A DNA stretch of 64,000 bases from Sclerurus mexicanus (GCA_013396755.1 VWZF01002908.1:22649-86648), one strand, 5' to 3'; counted from the first letter of the stretch, positions 22,393 through 33,975 are shown. Numbers and translations: made by a program. Notes: a model not told the origin generated them from the sequence alone.

Positions 22393-23724
22393 GGGCGTCA
22401 ATTGTTACATGGCTTGTAATTGTTAAACTTGTGCTGGTTTTCTCTCATTCTCCTTTGGCACTTGGAAGATTTATTCGGACCTCGGTGATAAAATGAAAGA
22501 AGAAAGAGATTCCTTTGAGGAATACTTGGAGAAAGGCAGAATTTCCAGCTCCTTCCTCTGTCTAAAATGACCCCTAATTCCAAGTCACACTGCTGAAATT
22601 CTGGTGTTACCCGGAAGTGATACACAAAACGGTTCTTGATTCCCAACACCTCTTTGTGCAAGGTGGATTTTCCTGCCTTTCCAGCTGGAGCTGCCCCACC
22701 TTCCTGTGCCTGAGCGGTCCCAAAGCCTGACACAATTCAGGAGCACGACCAGACAGGAGACTTTCCCTGCACTTTTGTGTGTCCACCAGCAAACCTTGCC
22801 TGAGGAAGCCCTGTGCTCCTCCAGCAAGGCTCCCCAGGGCAGGCAGGGAAGGGGGAAGCACCATGTGAGCACGAAATTCACTGGGGAATTCTCTTGGGAT
22901 GGGTGGGGAGTGACGGCACATCAAAAAAGAAGCAAACCCCGTGATATCAACCACATGGCCACAGCAACCACCTCCTGTTTAAGAATTGGGACCCACAAGT
23001 GTTCTCTCTCAGGCTCCTTCATGTGTTTCCAATCCTTGCCCGGGGGGATGGATGAGGAGCAGGAGGCCTATACATACATCTCTATCTGTACATTAATGCT
23101 TCTCCTCTTTCCTGAGGGTGTATTTATATTTACCGTAATTGCTCACAAAGACACGTTTGACACTCTTGTTTCTGATGTTCTTTGGCAGCAAGAGGCTTTT
23201 CACCACCAACCTATTGATACCACATGGTGGGTGGAAGCACCTCCTCCTCTCCCTCCCCTCTCTGCTCCACGCTGGAAAGCGCTGGCAGAAAAAGGGAGGG
23301 GAGCCAAGTTATCCTTCCAGCTCCAGAGCTCTCCCTGTTCCTCCTGAAGTGTGGATCCCTCGTTCCAGCAAGGCTACGTGCTCCAAAGCATTCCCAGGGC
23401 AGAGCATTCCCAACACTATTTATTTTGCTGGGTTCTCCCTCAGGTCAACCACGACACTCCAAAGGCTGGTGGTTTGGACTTGGAGATGGACCATGTGGTC
23501 TCCGTTACTGGAGATCACCGCTTGAAAGCCAACCTTGCCAAGACAGACCAGAACCCCTCATTATCAAAGCTGGGTGAACTTGGAGCCTTCTGGGAGAAGT
23601 GTCTTCCTCATCAGTGTAGATAATGCAGCAGTGCCTGGAGGACAGAGGATGGAGAAGACAGCAGTTCCTTACTCCTCCAGTGGTGAAATACATTTTGCTG
23701 GGGAGTTCTGCTTACACAGATTGG
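22393..23724. other. Unique non-coding stretch
   Basis: No repeat family seen. 23070-23165 is AT-rich ('ctatacatacatctctatct', 'gtatttatatttaccgtaat'). No exon supported. Confidence 0.4.
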
Positions 23725-23992
23725 CATAGAATCATAAAATCATGGAATGGTTTGGTGTGGAAGGGACCTTAAAGGTCATCTTGTCCACAGGCAGTGACCC
23801 TTTTCATTAGCCCAGGGTGCTCCAACCTGGCCTTGGACACTCCCAGGGATCCAGGGGCAGCCACAGCTTCTCTGCCCAACCTGTGCCAGGGCCTCCCCAC
23901 CCTGCCAGCCAGCAATTCCTTCCCAATATCCCAGCCAGCCCTGCCCTCCTTCAGCTCAAGGCCATTCCCCTTGTCCCTTGTGGAAAGTCCCC
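23725..23992 (-). mobile_element. CR1 LINE, 5'-truncated
   Basis: Runs from the 3' end 'atagaatcataaaatcatgg' through 'ccaacctggccttggacact' and 'cagccacagcttctctgccc' to 'aaggccattccccttgtccc'. About 270 bp and well preserved. Confidence 0.9.
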
Positions 23993-26689
23993 GTCCCTTC
24001 AGAGCAGATCCAGCGGACACTGGCCTGGGGACTGGAAACCAACCTGAAAAGGGACCCTGAGGCTCCTGCTGCTCGTGGACCTCCTGGTGAACAATATTTG
24101 GGGTGAATGGGTGAGATGGTGCCACAACAGCCCCTTGGGGTGAGGGAGGATGTTCCTCACCCACAGCTGGGAGGGCAATGGGATGAGTCAGAGCCAAAGA
24201 TACCCCAAGGATGGCACAGAAAAGACTTGGACTTGCTCCTTTAATTCCTCTTCAGGAATATCTCCCTCTCTCCTCCCTTTTCTCCAAGCAGACATGTCCT
24301 TTTTGGAACCTGCATCCCAAAGTGCTGGTGGCTGACCCTTCCAGGAGCTCTCGAGGGGTGTCTGATGCTCCTCTGGCTGGAGAAGGGAGGAGGTTGCACT
24401 GGGATAACTGTTAGAAAGGACTCAGATATGCCAAGATAGCCCTAAACCTGCTGTTTTCTGCCACAAGTTCTGTGAAGTCCAGGTCAGAAATGCTTGGCTG
24501 ATCCCCACAAAGAACTGGCTCTTCCACAAAGTGGAGATGACCTATGTTTTGGAAATGGAATTCACTCTCCTTTGATCCTTAAGGAAGCCAAATATCCAGC
24601 CTGGGCTGCCTCTGGCCTCTTAAACTCCTAAATGGAGGTGGGATGAATCCCATTTTTAATATCTTTATCCTTTTTTATTGGATGGAGCTTTCACAGTCTT
24701 TTGCTCTTGGATTTTCCTTGGATTTATTCACTTTCAAACATCTTTTCTGCAGTATGCACTGCAAACTGTACACAGGATTTCATTATCTGTTGTTTGAGAT
24801 GTCTGCAGACACAGAAACTCTTCTTTTATCCCTTTCCCCATCACCTTTTCAGGAAATCAAGGTGACCTTCTTTCCTGTTTAAATATTTAAGTCCTCAGAA
24901 AATCCCTGTCCTTTGGGTCACAGGTCTCTTCTCCCTGGGTATGGTGGACATTCCTTGTCACCTGTATATTCCGCTGCCTAAAATACCCAAAATCAGCCAA
25001 AACAGTCAAAGCACGTGGGCAGCTGGACAGTCCCAATGGAGCTGAGGGCTCTCCCTTCTCCTCAGCTGCCACTTTGCCAACTCCTGTGTCCCAAACCGCT
25101 GCCAGCATCTCCAAGGGGCAGATTTACTGTCATCCAAGCTGAGGACAACGTCGAGCACCCCTGGGCGAGGCAGGAGGATCTGGCAAGCCCCGTTTGTCCC
25201 AGAACAGTCCCGGCTTCCCCCGGTGCCCACCTCGGGGTCCCTGCGGGGTCCCTGCAGCGCAGCAGGGGCTGCTGGAGCTGCAGGCTGTGCACCTGCGGTC
25301 GGGCACCCCCTGAAAGTTTGGGCTATGCCTGTGAGAGCACAGCTCCTCGTTCTGCCCGAAAATGAGACCAGGCCCATTTCCCATGGAAAGCACTGCCTAA
25401 CACTCCCGGTAAATGTAATTATTTTGAGGTGGAGCGGTGTCACCCGGGCTCGTCTGAGCCCGGCAGAGTTTGCTGTGTGATCCGAGTTGTGCTCTGCAGT
25501 CAGTGGAGGGAGATCAGCCCTCCAGCAGCTGAATCACCTAATCTGGGTTAGACATCTGTCTTGCAGTGGGATGAGTCCCGCTTGGAAGTGCCTGCCTGTC
25601 TCCAGAGACTGAAGAAAAGGAGCAGGGATTAATCTGGAGCCTGTGTGGAGCTACCTGAGTGAAATCACTCCTCCCGGTAAAACACTGGCACGGCCTTCCC
25701 ACGTCTTTCTCCAAATGTTGGGAAATGCATTGTTCCCCTTCAGGACTCTCATGACTCACAGTCTGGGGAGTTTCAGGTAAGGCATAGAATGAGTCCTCGA
25801 GACACGAGTCCAAGATCTCCTCCCTGCCCCTTCTCTTTATCCAGAAAGGTGGTTAAGCTTGGCTTAGTTAATGGGGCAGTGTTTGCTAGACAGCTCCCAG
25901 TTTGCCAACCAGCCAAGGGCTTTGATCCTGGAGCCCTGTGCATCATTCCAGCTGGAAAGGAAAGTCTCGTGTTTCCCCCAGCAAATGTCCTGGGAGTGAG
26001 TGGCAATTTTGAGAGAAAGTTGCACGGGGTGAGGATGGAAATACTGTGATGCCTGATCCTGATCCTGATCCTGCCCTGGGGGCTGGGCTGGATGGGCAGA
26101 GCTGGTTTAAGCTCTCCTGGGAGTTGGACCAACACGGGATCAAGGGCCTTTTCTTCAGCAGAGCTGGGCCATGAACACTGGCCTGCTGCAGGCTCTGAAG
26201 GATGTGGTCTCCAGGCACTGAGGTCTCAGGGCAGGTGTGTGGGACTTGGAGGAGCATCTGCGCTGAGGAAATGACATGGGTCAGGGGCAGCTCGGACAGA
26301 CACTCTCCTGGTGCCACAGCACTGTTTGGAAGCTCCAGCTGGGATAGCAGGGGACTGATTTGCCCTGTACCCAATGAATTCCCGAAGATGGAAGCAGGAG
26401 CCGTGAGCCAAAGGGGGATCAAAGGGAGAGGAAGGAGGTGAAGAGGGATTTCCCCCCGGAAGGGAAGCAATGCTTGTCCAAGCACTGAGATCAGTCTGAG
26501 CCTTGAAACCTCCCCAGTGAGGAGTGGCGAGGGCAGGTTAGAGCTCACCTAAAACTGCTTTCCATCCCTGGTCGTCCCTGGATTCCTCCATTTCCAGCGT
26601 GGATCCCTCCACGCAGAGCAGAGTAGCACCGGGAGTGCAGGGATGTGCAGCTGCAGCTCCGAGGTGCTGAACCCAGCCAAGGATTTAGC
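23993..26689. other. Unique non-coding stretch
   Basis: Contains a small (GATCCT)3 run at 26055-26072 and an AT-rich part at 24640-24900. 25130-25330 is locally GC-rich. No exon, RNA gene or transposon recognised. Confidence 0.4.
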
Positions 26690-27130
26690 AGCTATTAATT
26701 ACAAATAAACCAAATAAATGCACTTCACGACCTGCTAATTTGTAAGTGGAGACAGACACAAGCAACAACAAATCAAACTGGCATTTGCAGCGAATTGTTT
26801 ACTTTGCTTTAATAATAAATATAACTAAAGAGAAATGCCAATGCTCTGCCAGGAGAGAAAAAATGTGTGTGTCTGCCTGGGAGTGTAATTCTCCTGTTAA
26901 ACACTCGAAATGAGTGGAGCTGAAAGGATTACAGAAATCTCATGTTTCATCCTTTAAGCTCTTTGTTCCCTTTTGCATTTCATGGAGTCTGTGGAGGACA
27001 GAGGAGGTGGCTGTAATGTGGGTAATCATCAATTAGTGTCAAGCAGGGCAGTTCTGTTGCCTTTAATAGATGGGTTCTCGTGTGGGAATCAGTTTCTTTG
27101 CCAAGGAGAACAAATCTTGTTATTGATTAA
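26690..27130. promoter_or_regulatory. Candidate conserved non-coding element (AT-rich)
   Basis: Irregular, non-repetitive AT-rich sequence bounded by GC-richer DNA. It contains TAATTA (26696-26701), a forkhead-type TGTTTAC (26796-26802) and further TAAT/AATAAA-like cores. This texture is typical of vertebrate developmental enhancers, but conservation is not demonstrated here. Confidence 0.35.
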
Positions 27131-27261
27131 GGGAAGTGGAAACATCTTTTTGGTTGTATTGGTCTGATTTGAAGTTCTTTTCCCATTCAACATGTGGATC
27201 TGCAGCTGAAGGGCTAGGCAGCAAAAAGGAGACATGTTGAGACCTCTGTGAACAAGAGAGG

Positions 27262-27534
27262 TCATAAAGCCATGGAATGGTTTGGGTGGGAAGGGACATT
27301 AAACCCCACCCAGTGCCACCCTCTGCCATGGGCAGGGACACCTTCCACCAGCCCAGGGTGCTCCAAGCCCTGTCCAACCTGGCCTTGGACACTCCCAGGG
27401 ATCCAGGGGCAGCCACGGCTTCTCTGCCCAACCTGTGCCAGGGCCTGCCCACCCTCCCAGCCAGCAATCCCTTCCCAATATCCCATCTAAATCTCTGCTC
27501 TTTTAGTTTAAAACAGTTCCCCTTTGTCCTGTCT
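27262..27534 (-). mobile_element. CR1 LINE, 5'-truncated
   Basis: 'atggaatggtttgggtggga', 'gggcagggacaccttccacc', 'ccaacctggccttggacact' and 'tcccatctaaatctctgctc' occur in order. It ends at 'cccctttgtcctgtctg'. Close in wording to the 23.7-kb and 62.2-kb copies. Confidence 0.9.
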
Positions 27535-27924
27535 GTGTAAGAAGAGCTATATTTGGGTACAGCAGAAGTCCCTTCATCCCACCCCAGGTCCTGACCCACA
27601 CCAAGGAGCTGGGAAGTCCCCAAATGTGCTGTGCTTTGGGGACCTGCCATCAGGAAGAGCTTCTGTCCCATCTTCCTTCAGTGTCCAGTGGCTCTCAAAC
27701 ACTTGAGCATTTCAGATATTTGCATTCCAGCCACGGTCCCTGGTGGGAACAGCAGAGACATCCTGAGCACGGAGCAAATGTGGATTCGGAACCATGTCCA
27801 GACTTAGTAACTTAAGTCTTCCTTCTAATGGTCTGAGCAGAGATCTCTGCTCTGAGGAGTCCCCAAAGGCTTCAGCTGGAGCCCAAGTGTCCGGCACAAG
27901 GAATTCTGAGGGAGCTGGAGGCCA
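27535..27924. other. Unique non-coding stretch
   Basis: Nothing recognised between two CR1 copies of opposite orientation. Confidence 0.4.
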
Positions 27925-28110
27925 ACTGGATAAGGTCCAGGCGAGAGCAGCAGGAATGATCGGAGGTCCAGAAAACATGACCTCCGAGGAAGGACTGAAA
28001 GAGTTGGGATTGTTTAGTCTGGAGGAGAGAGGACTGCACAGGGATTTTTCTGGGAGGCTGCAAGTGTGCAAAAGGGGACTGTGGAAAGGCAGAGGGGAAC
28101 CCGCTCCTTG
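27925..28110 (+). mobile_element. Old CR1 fragment, internal part
   Basis: 'aggcgagagcagcaggaatg', 'tcggaggtccagaaaacatg' and 'gggattgtttagtctggagg' match the CR1 segment that lies several hundred bases before the 3' end. The 3' terminus is absent. Confidence 0.7.
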
Positions 28111-28599
28111 AGGCCACCGCAGGAGACAACATCTAAACCAGGAGCAAGACGTTTGGGTTGGAGAGGAGGAGAAGGTTAATTACGTCAAGCAAATGTCCTC
28201 TGGTAGAACTGATCCTACAGGGGAGGAGAACAGACTGGACCTGACAAAATCTGCTCTCATTCTGCCTTTTCTGTGGGTGTTTGAAGATGTTTGGATTCTG
28301 ATCTTGACGTTGCTGCTCCAGTGTCCTCGTAGATGTGAAGATGGGATGTAAGTTCTGGTTTAAAACCCAAAGGAGATGGTCAGGAGAAGGAACTTGTGCA
28401 GAATAAGAACCACAGACATCTGTGGACCTGGGAGGTCCACCCACAGTTATGTCAGTGTATGTAGAGGAGAAGGAAGTATGAGATGAGAGAATAGACTCCC
28501 TGGTGAGGTCCCTCCATGCTTGTCCCCATCAGTTTTGGGTGGAAGGATTTCACGGAGCTGGAGTTTGGAGAAGTTTCTGGATACAAAGCTTAAAATCCT
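28111..28599. other. Unique non-coding stretch
   Basis: No clear repeat. It may hide decayed CR1 between the two recognised fragments. No exon supported. Confidence 0.35.
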
Positions 28600-28885
28600 C
28601 CTTTACTCAGCACTTGTTAGGCGTCACCTGGAGAATGTGTCCCGTTCTGGGCTCTCCCAGTAAAGGAAGGATGTTCCTAAGCTGGTGTGAGGCCACCAGG
28701 GTGGCTGGGGCTGGAGAACTCACAGCACAGGGCAAGGAGGACATGATGGGCTCTGCTCATCCTTGGAGGTTTTCAAGATCAGACTGGAACAGCCTGGTCT
28801 GATCCCTGAGCTGACTCTGCCTGGAGCAAGAGGATGGCTCTGGAGGTCCCTTCCAAGCCAGATTATTCCACGATTCCAAGATTCA
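28600..28885 (+). mobile_element. Old CR1 fragment with 3' end
   Basis: 'acctggagaatgtgtcccgt', 'cttggaggttttcaagatca', 'gactggaacagcctggtctg' and 'ggtcccttccaagccagatt' follow the CR1 order with many changes. This may belong to the same ancient insertion as 27925-28110. Confidence 0.7.
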
Positions 28886-29287
28886 CTCTGTGTCTGTCGA
28901 AACCCAGAGCTACTACTGAGGCCAAGAGGCTCTTGAAGCATCTGCTGCCAAGAGACAACAAAAGTGTCCCATCCTGTGGCACCTCTGCCTTAATTAGGAC
29001 CATACTTCCCTATTAATTTTTATGCAGATGACAAGCGTGTCTGATTGTCCTCAGATGGCTCAGGGACACCACTGCTCTCCAGCTCCTGTGCTCTCAGGAG
29101 ATCCAGGCTGGATTGTTCCCCCCAGCAGAGATTGGAGGGAGATCCTTGGGAGAAAATGGACCAAACAGGCTGTTCACTTCTTGGATGCTGCTTGTGACCT
29201 TCTCCAGGCACTGATGTTGGAGCAGCTGCTGGTTGGTTAGCATTGCCTGTGTTTCACTTCTGCCACAGCTCCTTCTCCGTGGAGTTC
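28886..29287. other. Unique non-coding stretch
   Basis: Nothing recognised. Confidence 0.35.
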
Positions 29288-29372
29288 TTATTTTATTTTA
29301 TTTTATTTTATTTTATTTTATTTTATTTTATTTTATTTTATTTTATTTTATTTTATTTTATTTTATTTTATT
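29288..29372 (+). repeat. (TTTTA)n microsatellite, about 17 units
   Basis: A perfect TTTTA pentanucleotide array of about 85 bp. A degenerate tail of ATTTTATT-like units follows to about 29440. It is long and pure enough to be length-polymorphic. Confidence 0.95.
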
Positions 29373-29888
29373 ATTCCTCCTATTTCATTTTATTTCTGCG
29401 TTATTTTATTCCTATTTTGGTTTACCCCTATTTTATTTTGGTTTGGGTTTTTAGAGGTTTCGCTGCTGCTCTTTGTTTATTTCTGTTCCATTGTTTGCTT
29501 GGCTTGTTCTGAGCTCCGAGATGTAACAGGCCCTTGGCTTGGATTTGGAGCTCATAAATAACTTTTATGGGCTGTTTGAAGCTCAGGCCAGTCCACCACG
29601 TGTGATAATCCCTGTGTATCACAGATGTTGGAGCCTCCCTGATAATGAAGATCTATGGCACCATTTCCACAGCTTTTCAGGGATCTGGATGACGTTTGCG
29701 TCCAGACTCTGGGCATGGCATTTAAAAGTCCTGACAGACAGAAAACTGTTTCCCAAACAAGGTTCCCAGCCTTGTATCCAGGTTTTCCCTCATTTCAGCC
29801 TGGGAGAGAAGAAGAACGTGAGCAACTCTTCTTCCACACCCTCATAGTGGAGCTACTTCCAGCCAGGAAGAGCGAACCTTATTCCCCA
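29373..29888. other. Degenerate TTTTA tail and unique sequence
   Basis: 29373-29440 is interrupted TTTTA/TTTATT sequence. From about 29450 it is unique with no recognised feature. Confidence 0.45.
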
Positions 29889-30052
29889 TGGAAGCTGTGG
29901 CTGCCCCTGGATCCCTGGAAATGTCCAAGGCCAGGCTGGACATAACTTGGAGCAACCTGGGCTAGTGGAAGGTGTCCCTGCCCATGGCAGGGGTGGAATG
30001 AGATGATCTTAATGCCCCTTCCGACCCAAACCGTGCTGTGATTCCATGATTT
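29889..30052 (+). mobile_element. CR1 LINE 3' fragment
   Basis: 'gaagctgtggctgcccctgg', 'ggaaggtgtccctgcccatg', then 'ccgacccaaaccgtgctgtg' and 'attccatgat' form a complete CR1 tail of about 164 bp. Confidence 0.9.
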
Positions 30053-30224
30053 AATGCCTAGTCCATGCCTGCATTTTCCCAGATTTGGGCAAAGGTCCTG
30101 GTTGTGCTCTCTGAGCACCTTCCCATGGTCTCCACTCAGCATGACATGCCGTGCTTCTCGAAGGGAACACCCTGCCCAGCTCCAGCCCATCCCTAGTCCA
30201 AGCATTATTCCCAACAGACCGCGC

Positions 30225-30640
30225 TTCAGTCCATTTTTAAACGGCTCAAAGAGCAGGATTTCCACCCCAGCCTCCGGGGAGGATGTTCCACAATCCAGGA
30301 GGTTAAATCTCACTGCTGAGAATGTTTCCCCTGATGGCCAGTGTTCATTTTCCATTTCTTAATCCCATCTTGACATTCCTGGTTATTCCCCTGTTGGGCT
30401 AACCCAAACAATTCCCCCCCCTGCCCGACATTCATGTCTGTCAGCAGACAGTTGTCCTCCTTCCCTCTGCTCCAGCCAAACTATCCGTATTTAGCTCCTT
30501 CGGCTTTTTTCCTCATAAGTCAATCCTTCCAGCCCCTTAATCATCCACGTTGTCCCACTTTGACTCCTCTCCAGCTTCCAGCATTCCAGCACTGCTGAGG
30601 TGCCCAGAAGCAAGTCAGGTCCCCAGAGAGCTGAGCCCGA
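30225..30640 (-). mobile_element. Ancient LINE (CR1-like) fragment
   Basis: 'aatccttccagccccttaat', 'catccacgttgtcccacttt', 'gactcctctccagcttccag' and 'gctgaggtgcccagaa' parallel the antisense of an ancient CR1/L3-type 3' region. Divergence is high, so boundaries are approximate. Confidence 0.5.
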
Positions 30641-30948
30641 GGAGGAGGTGGACAGAACAACCCTTGTGGATGAGAAAATCCCTCCGGTTGGTGTCTTTGT
30701 CCTGGGGTGAGGAACAGGGCTGGGTGTCACCCCTGAGACCCTGATAGAGAACGTCGTTCAAATATTCCATTGAATCCAGGCACTGGGAACAGCTGAGGAG
30801 TTATGTCTTGCTGGGTTGTTTTCATTGATTCCATTGGAATCTACTGGGAGATGGGGAGGGAGGGTTGGCCCAAGGGAACACAGTGACAAAGGCACACAAA
30901 AACTCCCTCTCAAGTGCCACAGCCTGGCCATGCCACGACAGGAAAGGT
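30641..30948. other. Unique non-coding stretch
   Basis: Nothing recognised. Confidence 0.35.
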
Positions 30949-31072
30949 CCTGGGAGTGTCCAAGGCCAGGATGAAGCAACCTGGGCTGGTGGAAGGTGTC
31001 TCTGCCCATGGCAGGGGTGGGATGGATGATCTTTAAGGTCCCTTCCCACCCAAACCATCCTGGGATTCTTTG
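30949..31072 (+). mobile_element. CR1 LINE 3' fragment with internal deletion
   Basis: 'gtgtccaaggccaggatgaa', 'gctggtggaaggtgtctctg', 'ggtcccttcccacccaaacc' and 'atcctgggattctttg'. A few bases are missing between 'aggccagg' and 'gaagcaacctgg' compared with other copies. Confidence 0.88.
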
Positions 31073-31084
31073 AAGAACGTATTG

Positions 31085-31640
31085 GCAGTACAAGCAAATG
31101 ATCCCGGGCCACCGCAAATCTTTTGTCTCCCCGTAGGATAAATTAACCCCCAAGGATTTCAAGGTGATTATCACCCCATGGAGCCTGAATTGCTCCTTTT
31201 CGGAGCCTCTCAAGCTCTTTATGTCCTTTTCAGCGCGATGAAAAGCCACTGGAAGCGGTGATTTAACCAGCGCTCGCCGGCACCGGGGGCAGGGCTGTTG
31301 GAGGCTCTGGATTCCTCCCAGGATGGCAGTCATGTCTCCGGCTTAATTAGAGCCCAAGGTGTCATCAGGAGATGCTGTGATGAACCTTTTGCCCGTGGCA
31401 TAAGACTAAGCCCCGCAGTGTTTATTCACATCCCGGCTCCTCCGCCGTGATTGAAATTCATGATGCTGTGGCGTCTGTTATTTGCAGCTGAGCTTTGTCT
31501 GCCGCCCTCAGTGCCCAGATGACGGAAGATTTAATGACATTGGGAGGAAAAAATGACTGTGCCATCAAAATAGACAAGTCGGGAGGAGGAAGGAATTCTT
31601 TCTGCCTCATTTTAATGATAAGGAACAGAAATGTTGGGTT
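31085..31640. promoter_or_regulatory. Candidate conserved non-coding element
   Basis: About 550 bp of repeat-free, irregular sequence lies between CR1 copies. Motifs seen include TTAATTAG (31343-31350, homeodomain core) and TGATAAGG (31616-31623, GATA core), with CG-containing patches near 31250-31300. The mixture of AT-rich cores and retained CpGs resembles vertebrate enhancers. Conservation is inferred, not seen. Confidence 0.4.
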
Positions 31641-31764
31641 AGGGAGAGAAGAATACGCGGCTTCCTCTGCTGGGTCAGGTTTTCTCAGGAGCTCAGACCC
31701 AGCTGAAGCATTTTTGTAATGCTGCAAGTTGAGATCTTGCCCAGGACCTGAAGCCAAATTGAAA

Positions 31765-31894
31765 TAAAATCACAAAATGGGTAGGCTTGGAAGGGACCTC
31801 AAAGACCATTTAAATCCAACCCCCTGCCATGGGCAGGGACACCTTCCACTGGCCCAGGTTGCTCCAAGCCCTGTCCCACCTGGCCTTGAAACAG
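31765..31894 (-). mobile_element. CR1 LINE 3' fragment
   Basis: The reverse-complement tail 'ggcttggaagggacctcaaa', 'ccccctgccatgggcaggga' and 'gctccaagccctgtcccacc' is cut off just after 'ctggccttgaaac'. Only 46 bp separate it from a plus-strand CR1 of another subfamily, arranged head to head. Confidence 0.88.
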
Positions 31895-31940
31895 TAGATG
31901 AGGATTTAAACACACAGTCATCCTTCATCCTTATGAACCT

Positions 31941-32170
31941 GTGCCAGGGCAGGGACAGGTGGGATCTCAGCAAAAGGCTCTTCCCCCAGAGGGTGGTGGG
32001 CACTGCCCAGGCTCCCCAGGGCAGTGGGCACGGCCCCGAGGCTGCCAGAGCTCCAGCAGGGTTTGGATGATGCTCTGGGGCACAGGGTGGGATTGGTTGG
32101 GTGTCTGTGCAGGGCTGAGGGTTGGACTGGATGGTCCTTGTGGGTCCTTTCAGCTCAGGATATTCCACAC
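31941..32170 (+). mobile_element. CR1 LINE 3' fragment, second subfamily
   Basis: 'ggtgggatctcagcaaaagg', 'agagggtggtgggcactgcc', 'gcacggccccgaggctgcc' and 'ggttggactggatggtcctt', ending at 'tcaggatattccacac'. It is the plus-strand counterpart of the 6.1-kb copy and matches the 14.4-kb copy on the right side of its N. Confidence 0.9.
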
Positions 32171-32897
32171 ACTGCTGTGAGTGGACAGAGGTTTGAAGAT
32201 TTGACCATCCCAGATGTAGCTTAAAGAGTGAACTCCATCCTTCTGGAGCAATCCTGGGCTTATTCCATACAAATACCGAGTGGTGAGTGGCTCTAAATCA
32301 TGGCCAGGCTGCTGGAGCTGAAAGTGCTTTGTACCAAAACTGCAGATTACTGTAGGTCAACCCAGAAAATTCCTCCTCAGATTTAGAACACAACCTCTAA
32401 TTTCGCTCTTCCAGTCTATTTTAAAAATAGGGAAACAACAGTCGCTGTTAAAAATAGGAAGACAAACACTTTCCTTAAAAAAAAGAAAATGGGCTATTTT
32501 TTCCCCTCTATTTAATTTTGCAGGGCTGCCCAGGCCCTGACTCAGCAGGGCATTTCTCCTCTGTGCATATCTTATGCACATCCCATCTCTATTTCCATCT
32601 CCTCCTGCCTCCAAGCAGCCGGCTCCTGGGCACAGCCCAGTCAGTGGGAACTTGGGCCCTGTGGAATGCTGAGCGAGCAGCATTAGGAGAGAGGGAAGCT
32701 GGGATGAAAGGGAGCTACGTGACAGTGGGAAACACCTGGGTGGTGGTTCCACCTCGGCTGGCAGCTCAGCCACTCCTGCAAGGTGGGATCAGGGAGAGAA
32801 CTGGGAGGGAGAAGGTGAAGAAACTCCGGGGTTGAGACAAAGACATTTTAATGGGGAAAGGAAAAGCCACCTGAGCAAAGCAAAACAAGGGATTCGT
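32171..32897. other. Unique non-coding stretch with MEF2-type sites
   Basis: 32395-32540 is AT-rich with two perfect MEF2-type boxes. The rest is GC-moderate and unrecognised. Confidence 0.4.
32421..32457 (+). promoter_or_regulatory. Pair of MEF2-type boxes
   Basis: TTAAAAATAG occurs at 32421-32430 and 32448-32457. Both fit the MEF2 consensus YTAWWWWTAR exactly, and their starts are 27 bp apart. T/A-rich near-matches follow at about 32490-32515. The function is inference. Confidence 0.4.
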
Positions 32898-32990
32898 GTT
32901 AGTGGGAGGTGTCCCTGCCCATGGCACAAGGGGCTGGGACTAGATCACCTTTAAGGTCCATTTCAACCCATTAACATTCCATGATTCCCC
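32898..32990 (+). mobile_element. Short CR1 3' end
   Basis: 'ggaggtgtccctgcccatgg', 'ctagatcacctttaaggtcc' and 'aacattccatgattcccc' make a tail of about 90 bp. Confidence 0.82.
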
Positions 32991-33715
32991 AGTTCCCACC
33001 ACAGGCAGGTGTTTATCCATCCCAGAAGAGCTGGGCTTTGTCATGCACAGTGCTGACATGGGAAGTCAAAATGTTATCCCCCTGTATGTCTCCACCTTCC
33101 TTGTTTTTTCTCCCAGTTTTACCTGCTGAGAATGATGTCACACGGCCTGGAATATCCCTGTGGTCACTTGGAGCTGGCTTTCCTGGCTGTGCTCACTCCC
33201 AGCTCCTTGTGCGTCCCATTCTCCTCACTGGTGGGATGGGGAGAGGAGCAGAAAAGCCCTCGATTCTGTGCAAGTGCTGCTCAGGAATAACTAAACCATC
33301 CCTGTGTTCCCAACACCGTTTCCCACCCAGATCCCAAACACAGCCCCATGCCAGGAAGGGAAGGAACTCTCCCCCAGGCAAAGCCAGCACCACCCAAGCT
33401 CCCCTCTGTGCTGAGCACACCACTCTGGCAGGAGGTGGTGGGATAACACCGGCTCCCTGTGGCAGATGAGGCTGCCAAAAACAGAGCCTTGGTGCTCGGC
33501 CAGCTGGAGACCCAATTCCAGGGGCTGTATCCAAGCCTGTGTTGTTCCTCTCCCATGCACTGAAGTGGAGCAGATGGATTTGAGCTCCTGTGGAACTCCC
33601 TGCTAATCTGGAAAGAGCAAGGAGCGCTCATGAGGGGAAAATGTGGGATCTTTCCTTAGCTTTCGCTGAGAAACTTCACTTCTATGTCACACAGGCACAT
33701 CTGTGGGCATGGAGT
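32991..33715. other. Unique non-coding stretch
   Basis: GC-moderate sequence. Open frames on both strands overlap and have no known domain. Confidence 0.4.
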
Positions 33716-33975
33716 GACAGGGCAAGGGGGGGTGACTTAAAGATGGAAAAAGGGGGATTTAGGTGGGATATTGGGAAGGAATTCCTGCCTGGAAGGGTGG
33801 GGAGGCCCTGGCACAGGTTGGGCAGAGAAGCTGTGGCTGCCCCTGGATCCCTGGCAGTGTCCAAGGCCAGGTTGGAGCACCCTGGGCTGGTGGAAGGTGT
33901 CCCTGCCCATGGCAGGGGGTGGGATGAGGTGGAATTTAAGGTCCCTTCCCACCCAAACCATTCCATGACTCTGGG
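33716..33975 (+). mobile_element. CR1 LINE, 5'-truncated
   Basis: Starts near 'cagggcaagg' and runs through 'gggatattgggaaggaattc', 'gcacaggttgggcagagaag' and 'gctggtggaaggtgtccctg' to 'cccaaaccattccatgactc'. About 260 bp. It lacks the 'ggatggggcttg' stretch seen in other copies. Confidence 0.9.

Noticed and set aside
29233..29512. Hydrophobic Phe/Ile/Leu/Tyr repeat peptide
   Set aside because: It is the translation of (TTTTA)n, not a membrane protein.
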